Assembly: GCA_016193385.1 (NCBI GenBank)
Contig: JACPSF010000084.1
Location: 1 to 14,921 of the forward strand
DNA: 14,921 nt
Direction: 5' to 3'
Source of the DNA: Deltaproteobacteria bacterium
GTDB taxonomy: Bacteria; Desulfobacterota_B; Binatia; UBA9968
Shown here: one piece after another, positions 12,923 to 14,921 of the stretch
Numbering within the stretch: position 1 is the first letter of the stretch
Layout of the letters: every line of letters starts with the position of its first letter
Position numbers and translations under genes: made by a program
The notes under the pieces: model-generated
Database searches by the model: none
Told to the model about the DNA's origin: nothing
Seen by the model: only the letters and a program-made list of their open reading frames with translations

Positions 12923-13639
12923 ATGATCGAGATAAAGAGGCTCCCCCTTGGCGTGGGCTATTACAGCCGAGCGGAGGCTGCACGGCTCCTAAGGGTCCAC
13001 CCGGCTACGTTGAACCGGTGGGTGCGGGGGTACACATACCAAATGAGGGCCAAAGGGAAGCTCATTCAGCGGGCAAGGCCTGCTCTTATCAGGCTCGACT
13101 TGCCAACAATAGATCATGCTATGGCTCTCTCCTTCGTGGAGCTTATGGAGCTGCGCACCATTAAAGCCCTTGTCGAGAGAAATATACCAATTCAGCGGAT
13201 CAGGACCTCGGCTTCGGCAGCAATTGAAATTTTCGGTACGTCTCATCCATTCGCTTCTCGTCGGATCTTCACAGACAGAAGGGACATTTTTGCCGAGGTC
13301 GCTCAAGATACAGACGTTCCCGACGTGATTGAATTAAAAGAGGGGCGGCACCTACAAATACACTCAGGGGAGATTCTTCGCCCAATTTTAGAGGAAATCT
13401 CTTTCAGTCCCGAGACTTCCCTTGCCAACCGGTGGTGGCCGCTAGCTAGAGCTTTCCCAGTGGTATTGGATCCGAAAATTGCTTTCGGGGCGCCTGTTGT
13501 CGAAGGCACTAGCACCCGAAGCGACGTTGTTGCTGCAATGGCAAAGGTGGTTTCCGCGGACGTGGCAGCCAACGTTTATAGTCTTACCAAGAGGCAGGTT
13601 GAAGCTTCTGTCCAGTTTGAAGAGCTTCTCGCCGCCTAG
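12923..13639 (+). CDS. DUF433 antitoxin with N-terminal helix-turn-helix (VapB45-like)
   Basis: 238 residues. GGAGG seven bases upstream fixes ATG 12923; the longer open frame from 12827 adds nothing meaningful. Residues 13-36 (YYSRAEAARLLRVHPATLNRWVRG) form a MerR/excisionase-type helix-turn-helix. The middle (60-160) is helical and unassigned. Residues 178-236, FPVVLDPKIAFGAPVVEGTSTRS onward with SLTKRQVEASVQFEELL, match DUF433 (PF04255). This layout and length resemble the antitoxin VapB45 of Mycobacterium tuberculosis. It should neutralise the PIN-like toxin encoded 11 bases downstream and regulate its own expression. The region looks AT-richer than the respiratory operon, in line with horizontal transfer. 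Confidence 0.86.
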   Translation: MIEIKRLPLGVGYYSRAEAARLLRVHPATLNRWVRGYTYQMRAKGKLIQRARPALIRLDLPTIDHAMALSFVELMELRTIKALVERNIPIQRIRTSASAAIEIFGTSHPFASRRIFTDRRDIFAEVAQDTDVPDVIELKEGRHLQIHSGEILRPILEEISFSPETSLANRWWPLARAFPVVLDPKIAFGAPVVEGTSTRSDVVAAMAKVVSADVAANVYSLTKRQVEASVQFEELLAA

Positions 13640-13650
13640 CAGTTCCCCGC

Positions 13651-14028
13651 TTGACCTTTCTCTTAGATGAAAACATTAGCCACCTTGTTGCCGATGCTCT
13701 TAAGGCGCTCGGCAAACCAGTCGCTTATGTAACCGATATTTTACCGAGAGGCGCGGACGACGTCACGCTTTTCGGGCAGCTTGGCCAGCTCGACTGGTTT
13801 CTGGTAACGCAAGATCAAAAGATCAGGCGCAAAAAGCACGAACTCGAAGCCATGAGGCAAGCAGGGATAGGTGCTTTCATATTCACGGGCAGGGCAAACA
13901 AGACAGTCGAAAGAATGACAATCATGATTCTTGAGCACTTTGATGAAATCCAGAAGCTAGCCCAACAGACTCCACGGCCCTTCATATTTGGGATTTCTGA
14001 CAGAGGTTCGGTTGATCGGTTAGACTAG
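13651..14028 (+). CDS. DUF5615 PIN-like toxin (VapC45-like)
   Basis: 125 residues from TTG 13651. MTFLLDENISHLVADALKAL is the classic start of the DUF5615/Mut7-C PIN-like family, with Asp6, Glu7 and Asn8. GADDVTLF supplies Asp36/Asp37, and WFLVTQDQKIRRKKHE supplies Asp55 and the basic helix. The middle GIGAFIFTG fits the last core strand. Such proteins are paired with DUF433 antitoxins and are thought to be ribonucleases. The start is a TTG with no visible ribosome site; no better codon is available between the upstream in-frame stop and the conserved FLLDEN, so re-initiation from the antitoxin gene is likely. All the expected acidic residues are present, so it is probably functional. Confidence 0.85.
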   Translation: MTFLLDENISHLVADALKALGKPVAYVTDILPRGADDVTLFGQLGQLDWFLVTQDQKIRRKKHELEAMRQAGIGAFIFTGRANKTVERMTIMILEHFDEIQKLAQQTPRPFIFGISDRGSVDRLD

Positions 14029-14227
14029 GTATGACTATGGGTACCCCGCCGATCCCTGCAACGCCACGGGAGGAGTCTTTTACGGCGGGAAAGCCATCCA
14101 TACGATTGAACCGGTGAGTAATGTTGCAATCAGTGGCGTCTGCTTTTATGGCCGTGTGGAGATAAAAAGCGCGCCGAGGTCATGCTGTCGGTTACGTGAA
14201 AACACACACCCCTTTAAATTTGTCTGA
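14024..14227 (+). pseudogene. Possible protein-coding remnant, unidentified
   Basis: An open frame without a start codon reads YDYGYPADPCNATGGVFYGG and then SNVAISGVCFYGRVEIK before running into repeat-like DNA and stopping. The Gly/Tyr/Cys-rich text looks more protein-like than the other frames here and could be a piece of an exported protein left by recombination. I do not recognise a family, and chance is a real alternative. Confidence 0.25.
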
Positions 14228-14312
14228 TGGTAACGTGCCTGACCGTGAAGCGGCTGAGATGCTTCGATGCTAGACCTGACCCTGCCCCGCTGACCCGAGA
14301 TTTGCGATCTGA

Positions 14313-14365
14313 GATTCCGAGCCTCGCGAGGATGGAGTAGGCTGCCGCCGGATTTAAAATTCAAA
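14313..14365 (+). repeat. Intergenic repeat family 1, copy C (53 bases)
   Basis: Nearly identical to copy B, with two differences in 53 bases. Contains CCTCGCGAGG (14321-14330) and GGATTTAAAATTCAAA. It lies downstream of the VapBC45-like pair and directly before a terminator. Confidence 0.85.
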
Positions 14366-14397
14366 AGGCCCGATCTGAAAAAGGTTGAGCCTTTTTT
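14363..14397 (+). terminator. Terminator joined to repeat copy C
   Basis: AAAAGGC (14363-14369) pairs with GCCTTTT (14389-14395) and six T follow the stem GCC. An alternative outer stem GGCCC (14367-14371) with GGGCC (14400-14404) is also possible. It would end transcripts from the VapBC45-like operon. Confidence 0.55.
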
Positions 14398-14499
14398 ATG
14401 GGCCAACCCCAGCCCTTGTTCCGCTGAACCGCATTGGTTAGAATCAGTCAAAGCCTTGAAGCTTTTAGAAAATGGATAGAGGATGTGATTGGGGTATCC

Positions 14500-14785
14500 A
14501 TGAACATCTATGAGAGGAAAAATACTGAGTTAATCAGAGAATTTAACCGCTATGTGCGAGAGCATCCAGAGTTTGCCGATGATATCCCGAGAGTTTGCCG
14601 ATGATATCCCGAAGAATGCTGTCGTAGTGATGCAACTGGAGGGGGATGCGAAGTTCAACCAATGGAGCCGGAGGCTAGCTAAAAGTCATGCCAGAAACGG
14701 TCAACCCGTAGTCTGTATTCGTATCTCTAAGTTAAGACCATTGCGGTCTCGAATTGAAAGGTTAGAACTCAAGAGAGTGGCCTGA
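14500..14785 (+). pseudogene. DUF5647-like small protein broken by a 22-base tandem duplication
   Basis: From ATG 14500 (GGGG five bases upstream) the frame reads NTELIREFNRYVREHPEFAD and then stops at a TGA inside the second copy of a duplicated 22-mer. Removing one copy joins it to the downstream frame: DDIPKNAVVVMQLEGDAKFN, QWSRRLAKSHARNGQPVVCI and so on to TGA 14783-14785. The repaired protein has about 87 residues and resembles DUF5647 proteins as I remember them (HPEFxxxIP, hydrophobic strand, QPVV). Their function is unknown; they often sit in TA-like or defence neighbourhoods. A downstream start at 14552 reads only shadow sequence before the join. Still-exact repeat copies point to a very recent event. 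Confidence 0.75.
14568..14611 (+). repeat. Perfect 22-base tandem duplication
   Basis: Copies 14568-14589 and 14590-14611 are identical, each starting AGAGTTTGCC and ending ATATCCCG. The 22-base length is not a multiple of three and causes the frameshift described for the surrounding gene. Confidence 0.95.
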
Positions 14786-14821
14786 GGGAATATTTTTATA
14801 CTTCGTCCTTTGTCCTTATCC

Positions 14822-14850
14822 CGAGCACGAATCACGAACACGAGCCACGG
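14822..14850 (+). repeat. Short imperfect CACGA repeats
   Basis: CGAGCACGAATCACGAACAC and the following bases are made of 6-7 base units varying around CGARYCA. Such strings are common spacer repeats. The rest of 14786-14890 shows no gene. Confidence 0.5.
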
Positions 14851-14890
14851 TTTTTGTTTGGCAAGCCCCTCAGCGCCGATGGACCTATAC

Positions 14891-14916
14891 GGTCGCCACT
14901 GGATTTAAACTTGAAA
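14891..14916 (+). repeat. Intergenic repeat family 1, degenerate copy E at window end
   Basis: GGTCGCCACTGGATTTAAAC matches the second half of copy B at about 20 of 26 positions. It follows the DUF5647-like relic, keeping the pattern of one copy after each small module. It may continue past the window edge. Confidence 0.5.
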
Positions 14917-14921
14917 AAGCC

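Noticed and set aside
7690..14916. Repeat family 1 copies as integron attC sites
   Set aside because: No consistent RYYYAAC/GTTRRRY core pair is found at the copies and no integrase is present; cassette orientation is not uniform.
7530..14921. CRISPR array or insertion sequence
   Set aside because: Repeats are few, irregularly spaced and not separated by equal spacers; no transposase frame or terminal repeats with target duplication were seen.

Overview
The window looks like a chromosomal segment of a GC-rich, uncultured-type Gram-negative bacterium with quinol- and cytochrome-based respiration. The evidence is a membrane quinol:cytochrome c oxidoreductase with a b6-type cytochrome b, a twin-arginine Rieske protein, a very large octaheme cytochrome c, and the non-mevalonate isoprenoid gene ispF. 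Gene content recalls Methylomirabilota, Binatota, Acidobacteriota or former Deltaproteobacteria, but nothing here fixes the phylum.

Left part (1-7530). The 3' end of a class II aldolase gene runs into the window and converges, 5 bases apart, with a long minus-strand block. In transcription order the block is: a 115-residue two-helix membrane protein, a Rieske Fe-S protein, cytochrome b6-like and subunit IV-like proteins, a 55-residue membrane microprotein coupled to subunit IV by a TGATG overlap, an 884-residue octaheme cytochrome c, a cupredoxin-type copper protein and a PiT phosphate transporter. Most of it reads as one respiratory operon: quinol is oxidised by the Rieske/cytochrome b core, and electrons probably pass to the octaheme subunit and perhaps to the copper protein. 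A 155-base gap between the two cytochrome b genes is filled with hairpin repeats.

Middle and right part (7530-14921). This is a mosaic of type II toxin-antitoxin (TA) modules, hairpin repeats and a few ordinary genes. The modules are a MazEF-like pair, an RHH/RelE-ParE-like pair, a VapBC pair whose toxin is broken by one frameshift, and a DUF433/PIN-like (VapBC45-type) pair. A relic of a small DUF5647-like gene is broken by an exact 22-base tandem duplication. Between them lie ispF-moeA (minus strand) and a divergent DUF3750 gene. At least five copies of an intergenic repeat with the core GGATTTGAAATTCAAA separate the modules; a second REP-like family (TTCGAC...GTCGAA) also occurs. Several TA promoters carry palindromes over the -35 or -10 boxes, as expected for autoregulation.

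Most notable for follow-up: the octaheme b6-type complex with its two unrecognised small membrane proteins, the repeat-bounded TA cassettes, a + strand terminator with no + strand gene before it, and two young gene inactivations.
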